This document shows positions 50,925 to 62,318 of a DNA stretch of 64,000 nt, one piece after another. The DNA comes from Deinococci bacterium (GTDB lineage: Bacteria; Deinococcota; Deinococci; Deinococcales; Trueperaceae). Under the pieces are notes generated by a model, which was not told where the DNA came from, searched no databases, and saw only the letters and a list, made by a program, of their open reading frames with translations. The stretch lies in the NCBI GenBank assembly GCA_030149325.1, contig JASBRS010000084.1, positions 26,760 through 90,759 of the forward strand, read 5' to 3'. The position numbers and the translations under genes were made by a program. Each line of letters begins with the position of its first letter. Positions within the stretch are counted from its first letter, which is position 1.

Positions 50925-52472
50925 TCAGAAGCGTTCGGTCACCGTCTTCATCTCCATGAACCCCCTCAGGTAGTCGGGGCCGCCGGCCTTGGAGTTCGTC
51001 CCGGACATCTTGAAGCCGCCGAAGGGCTGGACCCCCACCAGCGCGCCGGTGATCTTGCGGTTGACGTAGAGGTTGCCGACCTGGAACTCGCGGCGGGCGC
51101 GCTCGATGCGGAGCCGGTCCCGCGAGCACAGTCCGCCGGTGAGTCCGTACATGGTGCCGTTGGCGAGCTCGAGGGCGTGGTCGAAATCGCGCGCGCGCAT
51201 CACCGACACCACCGGACCGAAGATCTCCTCGCAGGCGATGGTGGCACTGGGCGGGACGTCGGCGAACACCGTCGGTTGGATGAAGTAGCCCTCGCCTTCG
51301 GCGGGGCCGCCCCCGTGCACGAGGCGGGCCTCCTGCTTGCCGGTCTCGATGTAGTCGAGGATCTTGCGGTACTGCTTCTCGTTCACCACCGCGGCCACAT
51401 CGGCGTTCTCGTCGGCCGGACCCACGCGGAGGCGCTCCACACGCTCCAGGAACTTCTCCAGCAACGCGTCGTAGACGGCATCGACGATGATGAGGCGGCT
51501 CATGGCCGAACACTTCTGGCCCTGGAAGCCGAAGCCGCTGACCACGGCGGCGTCGGCAGCCAGGTCGAGGTCGGCCGTCTCGTCGACGATGAGCGCGTCC
51601 TTGCCGCCCATCTCCAGGAACACGCGCTTGAGCCAGTTCTGGCCGGGGTGCACCTTGGCGGCGCGCTCGTTGATGCGCAGCCCGGTGCCGACCGATCCGG
51701 TGAAGTTGATGAAGCGGGTCCGGGGGTGATCGACCAGGGCATCGCCGAGGTCGCGGTCCTCCCCGGTGAGCAGGTTGATGACGCCGTGCGGGAAGCCCGC
51801 CTCCTCGACGCACTCCATGAACTTCTGCGCGATGATCGGCGTCGAAGGCGAGGGCTTGACGATGACGGTGTTGCCCACCACCACGGGCGCCACGGTGGTG
51901 CCCACGAGGATGGCGAGAAGGAAGTTCCACGGCGGGATGACCAACCCCACCCCCATGGCGATCAGCTCGCTGGTGTTCTCCTCGCCGGGGACGTCGTAGG
52001 TCGGACGCGGGCCATCGAGCTCCATGGCCTGGCGCGCGTAGTACTCGCAGAAGTCGATGGCCTCGGCGACGTCGGCGATGGCCTCGAGGTAGTTCTTGCC
52101 GGCCTCGAAGACCTCCCAGGCGGCGAGCTCCTCGCGCCTGCGGCGCAGCACCGCCGCGAGCTTGACCAGGGCGCGTGCCCGCAACGCCATCGGCTCGCGC
52201 GACCAGGTCGTGAAGGCGGCCTCCGCGGCGTCCATCGCGAGCTCGATCTCCGGTGCCTTGGCCTTGGCGCTGCGGCCGACCAAGCGGCTGGGACGGCAGG
52301 GATCGACCGACTCCAGGTACTCGCCGGTGTCGACCCGCTCGCCGCCGATCCACAGGGCGTAGTCACGGCCCAACTGCGCCCGCACCCGTTCCAGCACCTT
52401 CTCGAAGCGCTGGCGGGTGTCCGCGTCGGCGAAGTCCAGGTAGGGTTCGACGGCATAGGGTTCGAAGTACAT
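50925..52472 (-). CDS. pruA: L-glutamate gamma-semialdehyde (delta-1-pyrroline-5-carboxylate) dehydrogenase
   Basis: [39 protein letters not shown] (catalytic Cys); paired with ProDH. Confidence 0.96.
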   Translation of the reverse strand: MYFEPYAVEPYLDFADADTRQRFEKVLERVRAQLGRDYALWIGGERVDTGEYLESVDPCRPSRLVGRSAKAKAPEIELAMDAAEAAFTTWSREPMALRARALVKLAAVLRRRREELAAWEVFEAGKNYLEAIADVAEAIDFCEYYARQAMELDGPRPTYDVPGEENTSELIAMGVGLVIPPWNFLLAILVGTTVAPVVVGNTVIVKPSPSTPIIAQKFMECVEEAGFPHGVINLLTGEDRDLGDALVDHPRTRFINFTGSVGTGLRINERAAKVHPGQNWLKRVFLEMGGKDALIVDETADLDLAADAAVVSGFGFQGQKCSAMSRLIIVDAVYDALLEKFLERVERLRVGPADENADVAAVVNEKQYRKILDYIETGKQEARLVHGGGPAEGEGYFIQPTVFADVPPSATIACEEIFGPVVSVMRARDFDHALELANGTMYGLTGGLCSRDRLRIERARREFQVGNLYVNRKITGALVGVQPFGGFKMSGTNSKAGGPDYLRGFMEMKTVTERF

Positions 52473-52496
52473 GCGGGGATCTCCTTACCACGGGGC

Positions 52497-53426
52497 TCAG
52501 CCGGTCAGGCCTCGCACCACGAAGGCCAGGTTGGCGGGACGTTCGGCCAGCCGGCGACTGAAATAACCGTACCAGTCCTCCCCGAACGGCACGTACACGC
52601 GCAGGCGGTGTCCGTCGCCGGCGAGGCGGTCCTGCAGACCCGGACGGACGCCGTAGAGCAGCTGGAACTCGTAGCGCTCGGGTCCGAAGCCGGCCCCGCG
52701 AGCGTAGGCGCCGATCTCGTCGAGGATGCGTTCGTCGTGGGTGGCGACGTTCACGTGGCCGCCGACCTCGAACGCGCGGTAGACCAGCTCCCGGTAGGCG
52801 CGCTCGACGCGCGCCTTGTCCTGGTGCGCGACCGCGGCCCCCTCGTTGTAGGCGCCCTTGACGATGCGCAGGTCGGGAACGGGGGAGCGCGCGAGGACAC
52901 GCTCGAGGTCCTCGGGCGTGCGATGCAGGTAGCTCTGCAGCACCGTCGAGATCCGACGGTGTCCCGCCTCCCACAGCCGCTCGAACAGCTCCAGGGTGGC
53001 GTCGACGTAGCCGCTGCTCTCCATGTCCAGGCACAAGTGGCCCTGGTGGCCGGCCGCGGTGGCCGCCAGGTCGGTGGCGAGCTCGAGGGCGAGGTCGCGA
53101 TCGATGCCGAGCCCGAGCTGGGTGGGCTTGGCGCTGAAGTACGGCTCGAGCCCGTGTTCAGCTGCCTCCTGCATGGCCTGACGGATGCGCGCGGCGCTCT
53201 GTCGCGCGGCCGCTTCGTCGCCGACGAACTCGCCCAGCACATCGATGACGATGCCCTTGCCCGAGGCCTCGATGCGCTGCAGCGCCGGGAGCGCCTGCTC
53301 CATCGACTCCCCAGCGACGAAACGCCCGACCCCGAGCCGCCAGCCTGCACGTGTCACGAACCCTCGGACCAGCGGCGCTCCTGCCACCGCCAGCACCGTG
53401 CGCCGATAGGCGCCATCCAAGGTCAC
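52497..53426 (-). CDS. prodh: Monofunctional proline dehydrogenase
   Basis: IVIDVLGEFV; LCLDMESSGYVDATLELF; RIVKGAYNEGAAVAHQDKARVE; YVPFGEDWYGYFSRRLAERPANL. Confidence 0.95.
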   Translation of the reverse strand: MTLDGAYRRTVLAVAGAPLVRGFVTRAGWRLGVGRFVAGESMEQALPALQRIEASGKGIVIDVLGEFVGDEAAARQSAARIRQAMQEAAEHGLEPYFSAKPTQLGLGIDRDLALELATDLAATAAGHQGHLCLDMESSGYVDATLELFERLWEAGHRRISTVLQSYLHRTPEDLERVLARSPVPDLRIVKGAYNEGAAVAHQDKARVERAYRELVYRAFEVGGHVNVATHDERILDEIGAYARGAGFGPERYEFQLLYGVRPGLQDRLAGDGHRLRVYVPFGEDWYGYFSRRLAERPANLAFVVRGLTG

Positions 53427-53710
53427 AAGACCCTCCTAGGAGGGAGGAACGACGCTCCCTCGGCGATCACGGGGCCACTCTAACCGATGCTCCGGGCGGC
53501 ATCCTCGGCCGCCGGGCGCACGCGCGTACTCGGACGCGGCGAGGCGGGTCCCGAGGGGGAATGAAACTTCGAACAGCCCCTCCCCGGCACGCTTGCTACC
53601 CTTTGCTGGACGGTCCCGGAGGACACCGCTGGGACCCCAGAGGTCTCGATGACGACGTTGTCTGTTCGTTCCCTTGCGGTCATTCCCGGACCTCGTCGAG
53701 AGGGGCGCGG

Positions 53711-54286
53711 GTGAAGCTCTTCTTCGTCCGGCACGGCGAGCCCGACTGGAACCTGGTGGAGATGCGCGGCGCCCGCGGCTGGGCCAAGGACTTCGCTCCC
53801 CTCACGCCGCTCGGGCGGCTGCAGATCGACACCATCGCCAACGACTACCGCCTGCAGGAGGCCGATGCCATCCTGTGCAGCACCTTCACGCGGGCCCTCG
53901 AGTCGGGGGCCCTCCTCAGCCGCGCTCTGAACAAGCCGCTGTTCGTCGAGTACGACCTGCACGAGTGGCTGCCGCAGAAGGACCCCTTGGGCGACGTCGA
54001 CGCCGGCCTGCTGGAGCGCGCCAAGCGCACCCTCTCGGGCGTCGCCGGCGAGGACCCTTCGGCGCCGTGGGAGAGCCTGAGCGAGGTACGCGAGCGCGTC
54101 CTCACGGTGCTGAATCGCTACCGGCGCTTCCGCAACCTGGTGGTCGTGACCCACGGCGTGGTGATCGGCAGCCTGGTGGGCATGCGGCGCCTGGTCGACC
54201 ACGCCGAGATCGTGCCGTTCGAGATCGACCTCGACCATCCCGGGCCCGGCCCCACCCTCGCCGAACACACCGTCCGCAGCGCCTGA
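53711..54286 (+). CDS. Histidine phosphatase (phosphoglycerate mutase) family protein
   Basis: VKLFFVRHGEPDWN; LTPLGRLQ; VVTHGVVIGSLVG. Confidence 0.95.
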   Translation: MKLFFVRHGEPDWNLVEMRGARGWAKDFAPLTPLGRLQIDTIANDYRLQEADAILCSTFTRALESGALLSRALNKPLFVEYDLHEWLPQKDPLGDVDAGLLERAKRTLSGVAGEDPSAPWESLSEVRERVLTVLNRYRRFRNLVVVTHGVVIGSLVGMRRLVDHAEIVPFEIDLDHPGPGPTLAEHTVRSA

Positions 54287-54320
54287 GGTCGGCTCGGCGC
54301 GGTCGGGCTATCATCGGGCG

Positions 54321-54932
54321 GTGGAACTGCCACCGTTCGACGCCCTCGAGGGCACCCTGGTCCGGTTGCGGCCGCTCGCCCGCGCCGACGTCGGGCCGCT
54401 CACCGAGATCGCAGTAGCCCACGCCGCCGAGTACCGCCTGACCTCGACGCCTGCCAGCGCCGCGGAGGCCGAGGTGTACTTCGGGCGCGCCTTGGAGGAC
54501 ACCGCGGCGGGCCGTGCCGTGGTGGTGGTCGTGGAGGAGCGTGCCGGCGGGCGCATCCTGGGGAGCAGCCGGTTGACCGACATCGAGGACCGGCACCGGC
54601 GCTGCGAGCTCGGCTACACCTGGTACCGGCCCGAGGTGTTCAACTCCGGCGTCAACATCGACTGCAAGTTGCTGCTGCTGGGGCACGCCTTCGACACGCT
54701 CGGCCTGGTGCGGGTGCAGATCCATACCGACACGCGCAACGTCCGCTCGCAGCGCGCCATCCGTGCGCTCGGCGCCCGCTACGAGGGGGTGCTGCGCCGC
54801 CACATGGTGGTCAAGGGCGGCTACGTCCGCGACACCATGGTGTTCGGGGTAACCGACGAGGACTGGCCGTACGTCCGCGCACGCCTCGAGGAGCGCCTGG
54901 CCCAGCGGCTGGCAGGCACGCGCCGGGGCTAG
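54321..54932 (+). CDS. GNAT family N-acetyltransferase (RimJ/RimL-like)
   Basis: LVRLRPLARADV; LGYTWYRPEVFNSGVNIDCKLLLLGHAFDTLGLVRVQIHTDTRNVRSQRAIRALGA. Confidence 0.95.
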   Translation: MELPPFDALEGTLVRLRPLARADVGPLTEIAVAHAAEYRLTSTPASAAEAEVYFGRALEDTAAGRAVVVVVEERAGGRILGSSRLTDIEDRHRRCELGYTWYRPEVFNSGVNIDCKLLLLGHAFDTLGLVRVQIHTDTRNVRSQRAIRALGARYEGVLRRHMVVKGGYVRDTMVFGVTDEDWPYVRARLEERLAQRLAGTRRG

Positions 54933-54934
54933 CC

Positions 54935-55645
54935 TCAGCGCACGCCGTGCAGGATCTCGGCGAGGGCCTCGGCGTCGGTGATGAAGACCTCCTTGGGGCG
55001 CGTCTCGATCACGCCCTCGGCTTCCAACGCCTTGAGCGCCCGCGTGACCGTCTCGCGGGAGGTGCCGGCCAGGCTGGCCAGCTCCTGGTGGGTGAGCCGC
55101 ACCAACGCCCGGTCGTCCTCGAGGTCGACGACGCCTCCGCGGTAGAGCCGCAGCAGCACGTACGCGACCCGTCCCTGGGCGTCCTTGTAGGAGAGGATCT
55201 GAGACTCGTCGTCCATGCCCCGCAGGCGGCTCGCCAGCGTGGTGGTGAGGTTGAGGCTGATCGACGGATAGTCCGACAGCAGCTTGCGGAAGTCGTCGTT
55301 GAACAGCAGGTAGGCGGTGACCTCGTTGAGGGTGAGCGCGGTGGCGCTGCGCGTCGACTCGCCGAGGAGCGCCATCTCCCCGAAGAACTCGGGGGGCTGG
55401 AGGATCGCCAGCGTCTTCTCGTGACCGCCGAGGTCGATCTTGGAGAGCTTCACCAGGCCCTGGCGCAGGATGTACAGGGCTTCGCCCTTGTCGCCCTCCT
55501 GGAACACGGTGGTACCCGATTCGTAGACGCGCCGGCGCACCGCGGTGGCCGCGATCGTGAGCGCCCGATCGGGAGCGCCGCGGAACAGCGGGACCTCCGC
55601 GAGGAACTCCGTCAGGGACTCTGCGTTGCCGTCGTCTCGTGCCAT
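54935..55645 (-). CDS. Crp/Fnr family transcriptional regulator
   Basis: cNMP-binding fold (FQEGDKGEALYILRQGLVKL; FFGEMALLGESTRSATA) and HTH (THQELASLAGTSRETVTRALKALEAEGVI). Confidence 0.96.
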   Translation of the reverse strand: MARDDGNAESLTEFLAEVPLFRGAPDRALTIAATAVRRRVYESGTTVFQEGDKGEALYILRQGLVKLSKIDLGGHEKTLAILQPPEFFGEMALLGESTRSATALTLNEVTAYLLFNDDFRKLLSDYPSISLNLTTTLASRLRGMDDESQILSYKDAQGRVAYVLLRLYRGGVVDLEDDRALVRLTHQELASLAGTSRETVTRALKALEAEGVIETRPKEVFITDAEALAEILHGVR

Positions 55646-55760
55646 CGAACCCTCCGGTGCGCTCGGGGCGCGGCGTGGTCGCCGGGAGGACCGTGGGCGG
55701 CACCTCCGGTGCGCTGGCGTCACGTCGGACGGTACGCCCTCACCCCGTTATAGTAACCCC

Positions 55761-56441
55761 GTGCCCGCCGTGCTGGAATGCCGTGACCTGGTCCGGAGGT
55801 ACCCAGGGCCCAACGGCGGCGTGCCGGTGCTGGCCGGCGTCGACCTGGCGCTCGAGGCCGGCGAGGTGGTGGCGGTGCTGGGTCCGAGCGGCTCGGGGAA
55901 GAGCACCCTCATCCACCTGCTGGCGGGGCTCGACACCCCCGACGACGGCGAGGTGTGGTGGGGCGATCTGGCCGTCCACCGGGAGCGCCCGCAGGACCTG
56001 GCGCGCCGGCGCGCTCGGACGCTGGGCCTGGTGTTCCAGAACCACTACCTGCTCAAGGAGCTGAGCCTGCTCGAGAACGTGATGCTGCCCGGACGCATCC
56101 TGGGGGCCCCCGACGAGCGGCGTGCCCGGGAACTGCTGGAGCGCGTGGGCGTGGCGCCGCGCATGCATGCGGTGCCCGGGCGCGTATCCGGGGGCGAACG
56201 GCAGCGGGCGGCGGTCGCGCGGGCGCTGGCGCTCGAGCCCTCCGTCCTGCTGGCCGACGAGCCGACCGGCAGCCTCGACCGGAGCAGCGCCCGCGCGGTG
56301 TTCGAGCTGCTGCTCGAGCTCGCGCGCGAGCGGCGGACGGCCGTGGTGATGGTCACGCACGACGAAGCGCTGGTGCGCTCGGTGGAGCGGCGCTACCGTC
56401 TCGATGCCGGTCGGCTCGAGCCGACCGGAGCCGCTCCCTGA
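55761..56441 (+). CDS. LolD/MacB-type ABC transporter ATP-binding protein
   Basis: GPSGSGKSTLIHLLAGLDTPD; VSGGERQRAAVARALA; VMVTHDEAL. Confidence 0.93.
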   Translation: MPAVLECRDLVRRYPGPNGGVPVLAGVDLALEAGEVVAVLGPSGSGKSTLIHLLAGLDTPDDGEVWWGDLAVHRERPQDLARRRARTLGLVFQNHYLLKELSLLENVMLPGRILGAPDERRARELLERVGVAPRMHAVPGRVSGGERQRAAVARALALEPSVLLADEPTGSLDRSSARAVFELLLELARERRTAVVMVTHDEALVRSVERRYRLDAGRLEPTGAAP

Positions 56442-56564
56442 GAGCGTTGGGCCGCGCCGCTGCGCCCGGAGGTGCTACACTCGCGCCAACGCAGGCGAAA
56501 CGGCTCGTCCAGGAGTGCATGGGAGGACGGCCGGCCTGTACCGTACAACCCATTGGAGGTGGGT

Positions 56565-58142
56565 ATGAAGAGACTGGCCATGTTCGTGGCCGTGGGTCTG
56601 CTGGCCCTATCGGCCCTGGCGTCCGCCCAGACGCTCGTCTACGGGGAGAGCGGCCTTCCGGTGACGCTCGATCTGCCGCAGGACGGCAACTCGCTGACGG
56701 TGCTCTACCAGGTGGCGCAGCCGCTGGTGGGCTTCAAGCCGGGCAGCTCCGAGCTCATGCCGCTGCTGGCGACGAGCTGGGAGGCGAACGCCGACGCCAC
56801 GCAGTGGACGTTCCACCTGCGTGAGGGCGTCAGCTTCACCGACGGCACGCCCTTCAACGCCGAGGCCGTGAAGTTCAACTTCGACCGCTGGAACAACCGC
56901 GACAACCCCTACGCCTTCGCCAGCCAGAAGGACATGGCGGCGTGGACGTACATCTTCGGGGCGTTCCACGGCGAGGACGGCTACCTGCTCGAGAAGGTGG
57001 ACGTGCTCGACGCCAACACCGTGCGCTTCGACCTGACCTCGCCGGTCGGCTTCTTCCCGGCGCTGGTGGCGTCGAGCTACTTCGGCATCCACAGCCCGAC
57101 GGCGATCAAGGCCGCCGGCGTGGACTACGGCACGCCGGGCGTCGGTGCCGTCGGCACGGGCCCCTTCAAGTTCCAGGAGTGGGTCGAGGGCGACCACGTC
57201 ACGCTGGTGCGCAACGACAACTACTGGGGTGACAAGGCCAAGGTCGAGCGCATCGTGTTCCGCGGCATCGAGTCGCCGGCCACGCGCCTGGCCGAGCTCG
57301 AGGCGGGCACGCTCGACATCGCCGTCAACCTCTCGCCCGACGACCTCAAGGCCGTCGAGGGCAACGCCGACCTGAAGCGGGCCACGGCGAGCGCCAACCT
57401 GAGCATCGGCTACGTCGGCTTCCACCAGGCCAACAAGCCCTTCGACGACGTCCGGGTCCGCCAGGCCGTCGCGCTGGCCATCGACCAGAAGACCATCGTC
57501 GATTCCTTCTGGAGCGGACTGGGCCAGCCCGCCGCGGAGTTCATCCCGCCCGGCCTGATCGGTCGCGCCGGCTACGAGCCGTACGCCTACGATCCGGCCA
57601 AGGCCAAGGAGCTCCTCAAGGAGGCCGGCTACCCGAACGGCTTCAAGACCGAGTTCTGGTACATGCCGGTCTCGCGGCCGTACTTCCCCTCGCCCAAGGA
57701 CATCGCCGAGGCGGTGACCGGGTACCTGGCGCAGGTGGGCATCCAGGCCGAGCTCCGCACCGAGGACTGGGGCATCTACCTCAAGGACTACGACGAGGGC
57801 AAGTTCCCCATGTACATGCTCGGTTGGAGCGCCGACTACGCCGACCCCAACAACTTCATCTTCACGTTCTTCAGCCCCACCGAGATCAAGAACGGTTTCG
57901 GCTGGACCGGCTCGAACGCGGATGAAGTGGTCAAGCTCCTCGGCGACGCGCGTCAGGCCTCCAGCGAGACCGAACGCGTGACGTACTACCATCAGGCGGA
58001 CAAGCTCATCTACGACAACGTCCCCGCCATGCCGATGGTGTACCCGACCACGCTGAACGCCACGCGTGCCAACATCGACGGGTTCTTGCCGAACCCGCTG
58101 GGCACCACCAGCGTCCAGCTCAACGAGGTCACCAAGAACTGA
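56565..58142 (+). CDS. Peptide/nickel-type ABC transporter substrate-binding protein
   Basis: Signal peptide; WTFHLREGVSFTDGTPFNAEAVKFNFDRW; SBP_bac_5 family features. Confidence 0.96.
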   Translation: MKRLAMFVAVGLLALSALASAQTLVYGESGLPVTLDLPQDGNSLTVLYQVAQPLVGFKPGSSELMPLLATSWEANADATQWTFHLREGVSFTDGTPFNAEAVKFNFDRWNNRDNPYAFASQKDMAAWTYIFGAFHGEDGYLLEKVDVLDANTVRFDLTSPVGFFPALVASSYFGIHSPTAIKAAGVDYGTPGVGAVGTGPFKFQEWVEGDHVTLVRNDNYWGDKAKVERIVFRGIESPATRLAELEAGTLDIAVNLSPDDLKAVEGNADLKRATASANLSIGYVGFHQANKPFDDVRVRQAVALAIDQKTIVDSFWSGLGQPAAEFIPPGLIGRAGYEPYAYDPAKAKELLKEAGYPNGFKTEFWYMPVSRPYFPSPKDIAEAVTGYLAQVGIQAELRTEDWGIYLKDYDEGKFPMYMLGWSADYADPNNFIFTFFSPTEIKNGFGWTGSNADEVVKLLGDARQASSETERVTYYHQADKLIYDNVPAMPMVYPTTLNATRANIDGFLPNPLGTTSVQLNEVTKN

Positions 58143-58149
58143 GTCCCTT

Positions 58150-58181
58150 GCGGCTGGGCCGGCCGAAGCCGGCCCAGCCGC
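58150..58181 (+). terminator. Stem-loop between substrate-binding protein and permease genes
   Basis: Perfect 14-bp stem GCGGCTGGGCCGGC-CGAA-GCCGGCCCAGCCGC, followed by CATCTTCTCC. Confidence 0.7.
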
Positions 58182-58211
58182 CATCTTCTCCAAGACGGGT
58201 CATCGCTGAAC

Positions 58212-59264
<1,053 letters not shown>

Positions 59265-59277
59265 GGGAGGCCGCAGC

Positions 59278-60210
59278 ATGACCACGTCGGCCGCGACGGC
59301 GGGCAACCAGGACCGGGTCGAGGGCCGCTCCCTCCTCCAGGACGCGTTCCGGCGCTTCCGCCGTCACCCCACCGGCATCCTGGGGACGGCGATCATCGTC
59401 TTCTTCGTGCTCGTCACGATCTTCGCGCCGGTGTTGCGGCCGATCGATCCGCTCCGGATCGACCTGCGCAACCGCATGCTGCCCCCCACCTGGACGATGA
59501 GCCAGCAGGAGCTGGAGCAGAAGCACCTGCAGCGTTGGTCCTATCCGTTCGGGACCGACGTGCAGGGGCGCGACATGCTGGTGCGTGTGCTCTACGGCGG
59601 CCGCATCAGCCTGCGGGTGGGGCTCGAGGCGGTCGCCATGGCCGCACTGGTGGGCACGCTGCTGGGCCTGATCGCGGGCTTCTTCGGCGGCTGGCTCGAC
59701 ACCTTCATCGTGTGGTTCGTCGACATCTTGCTGGCGTTCCCCGGCATCCTGCTGGCGATCGCCATCGTGGCGGCGTTGGGGCAGAGCCTCCTGAACGCGC
59801 TCATCGCTATCAGCATCACGTACGTACCGGTCTACATCCGCATCGTCCGCTCGGTGACGCTCAGCCTACGAGAGTCGGAGTACGTGCAGGCGGCGCGTGC
59901 GCTGGGCTCGCGCTCGGGCCGCGTCATCCTGGCCCACGTGCTGCCCAACGGCCTGTCGCCGCTGATGGTGCAGCTCACGCTGTCGATCGGCACCGCCATC
60001 CTCGACGTGGCTGCGCTGGGCTTCCTGGGCCTGGGAGCGAGGCCGCCGACGCCCGAGTGGGGGGCCATGATCTCCGACGGCTTCGGCCGCTTCCGGATCG
60101 CCCCCTGGCTGTCGATCGTGCCGGGCATCGCCATCTTCTTCTCGGTGGTCGGCTTCAACCTGCTCGGCGACGCCATCCGCGACGTTCTCGACCCGCGCCT
60201 CAAGCGCTGA
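59278..60210 (+). CDS. Peptide ABC transporter permease (DppC type)
   Basis: FGTDVQGRDMLVRVLYGGRISLRVG; AARALGSRSGRVILAHVLPNGLSPLMVQ. Confidence 0.96.
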   Translation: MTTSAATAGNQDRVEGRSLLQDAFRRFRRHPTGILGTAIIVFFVLVTIFAPVLRPIDPLRIDLRNRMLPPTWTMSQQELEQKHLQRWSYPFGTDVQGRDMLVRVLYGGRISLRVGLEAVAMAALVGTLLGLIAGFFGGWLDTFIVWFVDILLAFPGILLAIAIVAALGQSLLNALIAISITYVPVYIRIVRSVTLSLRESEYVQAARALGSRSGRVILAHVLPNGLSPLMVQLTLSIGTAILDVAALGFLGLGARPPTPEWGAMISDGFGRFRIAPWLSIVPGIAIFFSVVGFNLLGDAIRDVLDPRLKR

Positions 60211-60279
60211 GCTCGTCCCGACTCGCGCCGACCCCGTGGTCGGCGCTCGCCGTGATCCGGCCGCCCCGTATGCTCGGGC

Positions 60280-61635
60280 ATGTCCGAACTCCCGACCGGT
60301 CTGCTACGCGATGACCAGATGGTCACCTCCCCGGCGGTACTGGAGCAGCACGGCCGGGGCGAGTCGTACGACGAGGTGGTGCTGCCGCGGGCGGTGCTGT
60401 TCCCGGAGAGCACCGCGGACGTGGTCCGCCTGGTGCGCTTCGCGGCCGAGCGCCACATCCCGCTCACGCCGGTCGGCGCCAACTCCAGCCTGGAGGGGCA
60501 CACCGTCCCCGTCGCGGGGGGCTTCTCGGTCGACCTGACGCGTATGGACCGCATCCTGGAGGTGCGGCCGGAGGACCTCATGGCCGTGGTCCAGCCGGGC
60601 GTCGGCTACCGCACGCTGAACGAGCGCGTGCGGCATCACGGGCTGTTCTTCCCGATCGACCCTGGCGCCCACGCCACCCTCGGAGGCATGGTGTCGACCA
60701 ACGCCTCGGGAACCATGGCCGTGCGCTACGGGGTTACCGGCGACCACGTCCTGGCGCTCGAAGTGGTGCTGCCCAGCGGCGAGGTGATCCGGACCGGTAG
60801 CCGCTCGCGCAAGAGCGTGTCGGGCTACGACCTGTCGGCGCTCTTCACGGGTGCCGAAGGTACCCTCGGCATCCTCACCGAGCTGACCGTGCGCCTGGTG
60901 GGGCTGCCGGTGGCCGCATCGGCAGCACGCGTCCCCTTCCTCGATGCCGGCGCTGCCACGCGCTTCGTGACCTCGCTGGTGCAGGCGGGGGTGCCGGTCG
61001 CGCGCTGCGAGCTGGTGGACGCCGCCAGCATGGCGGCCGTCAACGCCCACAGCGGTACGGCCTATCCCGAGCAGGTGACGGTGTTCCTGGAGTTCCACGG
61101 CAATCCGGCTGGGGTCGCGGCCGACGCCGAGGTGGCCCGCGAGCTGGCCGAGCACGGCGGCGCGCAGGGCTTCGAGGCGGCCACCGCCGCAGGCGAGAGG
61201 GAGCGGCTGTGGGAGGCCAGGCACATGGCGTTCTACGCCATGGTGGCCGCGAATCCCGGCCGTCACAACCTGGTGACCGACGTCGGCGTGCCCATCTCCG
61301 CCCTGCCCGAGGCGGTGGAGGCCGCGGCCGCCGAGGCGGCCCGGCACGGTCTCGCCGCCTACCTGTTGGGTCACGTCGGCGACGGCAACTTCCACATGGT
61401 GGCCTTCTACGGGGACGCCCCCGAGGAACGTCGCGCCGTGGAGGAGGTCGCCCACCGCGTGGTCGAGCACGCCCTCGCCCTCGGGGGCACCTCGACCGGC
61501 GAGCACGGCGTCGGCATCCGCAAGCTGCGCTACATGCGTGACGAGCACGGTGCGGCGCTCGAGGTGATGCGGCGCATCAAGCAGGCGGTCGACCCCGCGG
61601 GCATCATGAACCCGGGGAAGAAGCTGCCTAGCTGA
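60280..61635 (+). CDS. FAD-linked oxidase (GlcD-like/D-lactate dehydrogenase family)
   Basis: PLTPVGANSSLEGHTVPVAGG; FFPIDPGAHATLGGMVSTNASG; GEHGVGIRKLRYM. Confidence 0.95.
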   Translation: MSELPTGLLRDDQMVTSPAVLEQHGRGESYDEVVLPRAVLFPESTADVVRLVRFAAERHIPLTPVGANSSLEGHTVPVAGGFSVDLTRMDRILEVRPEDLMAVVQPGVGYRTLNERVRHHGLFFPIDPGAHATLGGMVSTNASGTMAVRYGVTGDHVLALEVVLPSGEVIRTGSRSRKSVSGYDLSALFTGAEGTLGILTELTVRLVGLPVAASAARVPFLDAGAATRFVTSLVQAGVPVARCELVDAASMAAVNAHSGTAYPEQVTVFLEFHGNPAGVAADAEVARELAEHGGAQGFEAATAAGERERLWEARHMAFYAMVAANPGRHNLVTDVGVPISALPEAVEAAAAEAARHGLAAYLLGHVGDGNFHMVAFYGDAPEERRAVEEVAHRVVEHALALGGTSTGEHGVGIRKLRYMRDEHGAALEVMRRIKQAVDPAGIMNPGKKLPS

Positions 61636-62238
61636 CCCGGTCGTCGTCGTCCGGCGCCCCGCTCAGGCGACGGGAGGGGCCGAAGCGCACCAGCCAGTGC
61701 CGAAGCCGCGGGCGTAGACGGTTGAGCAGGTAGAGGAGCGGGACGAGCAGGATCAGCGACAGCCACAGCACCGTGTCCGACACCAGCAGGGCGCTGCCGA
61801 GCCAGGCGCTGGCGATCAGCCAGGGCGTGCGGGCGATCATGGCGGCGATCCACAGCTCGGTCAACGACAGCGATGTCAGGCCCGACAGCAACACCATGAA
61901 GTCGAGATTGAGGAGGAAGAACACCGCGCCCCACACGACCACGGAGCGGATGCCCAGCAGCTCCTCCCACTCCGCCAGGGCATCACGGCGCACCAGCAGG
62001 AGCAGCAGCGGCCGACCGATGCGGCGCGCCAGTGTCAGCCCCACGAAAGCGCCCAGCCCCAAGCCGAGGATGCCGTAGGCGACGGCCGGCAGGAAGCCGA
62101 AGGCCTTGCCGCCGAGCGCCCCCACCACGGGGGTGGGGATGAACGGCAGAAGGGCGGTGGCCAGGAACGACCCGACGTAGTAGAGCGGCGCGAGCCAGCC
62201 GGCATCGTTGATAAAGTGCGAGAGCGCTTGGGTCATCG
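61628..62238 (-). CDS. DedA/VTT-domain-like membrane protein
   Basis: Multi-TM; FLATALLPFIPTPVVGALGGKAFGFLPAVAYGILGLGLGAFVGLTLARRIGRP. Confidence 0.75.
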
Positions 62239-62318
62239 GGTCGCCGTCCATGGTACGGCCCACCAGGGGACCGGCGGTGTGACCTGACGGCCGGGCGCGG
62301 CCTTGTGGAGGGGGTCCG

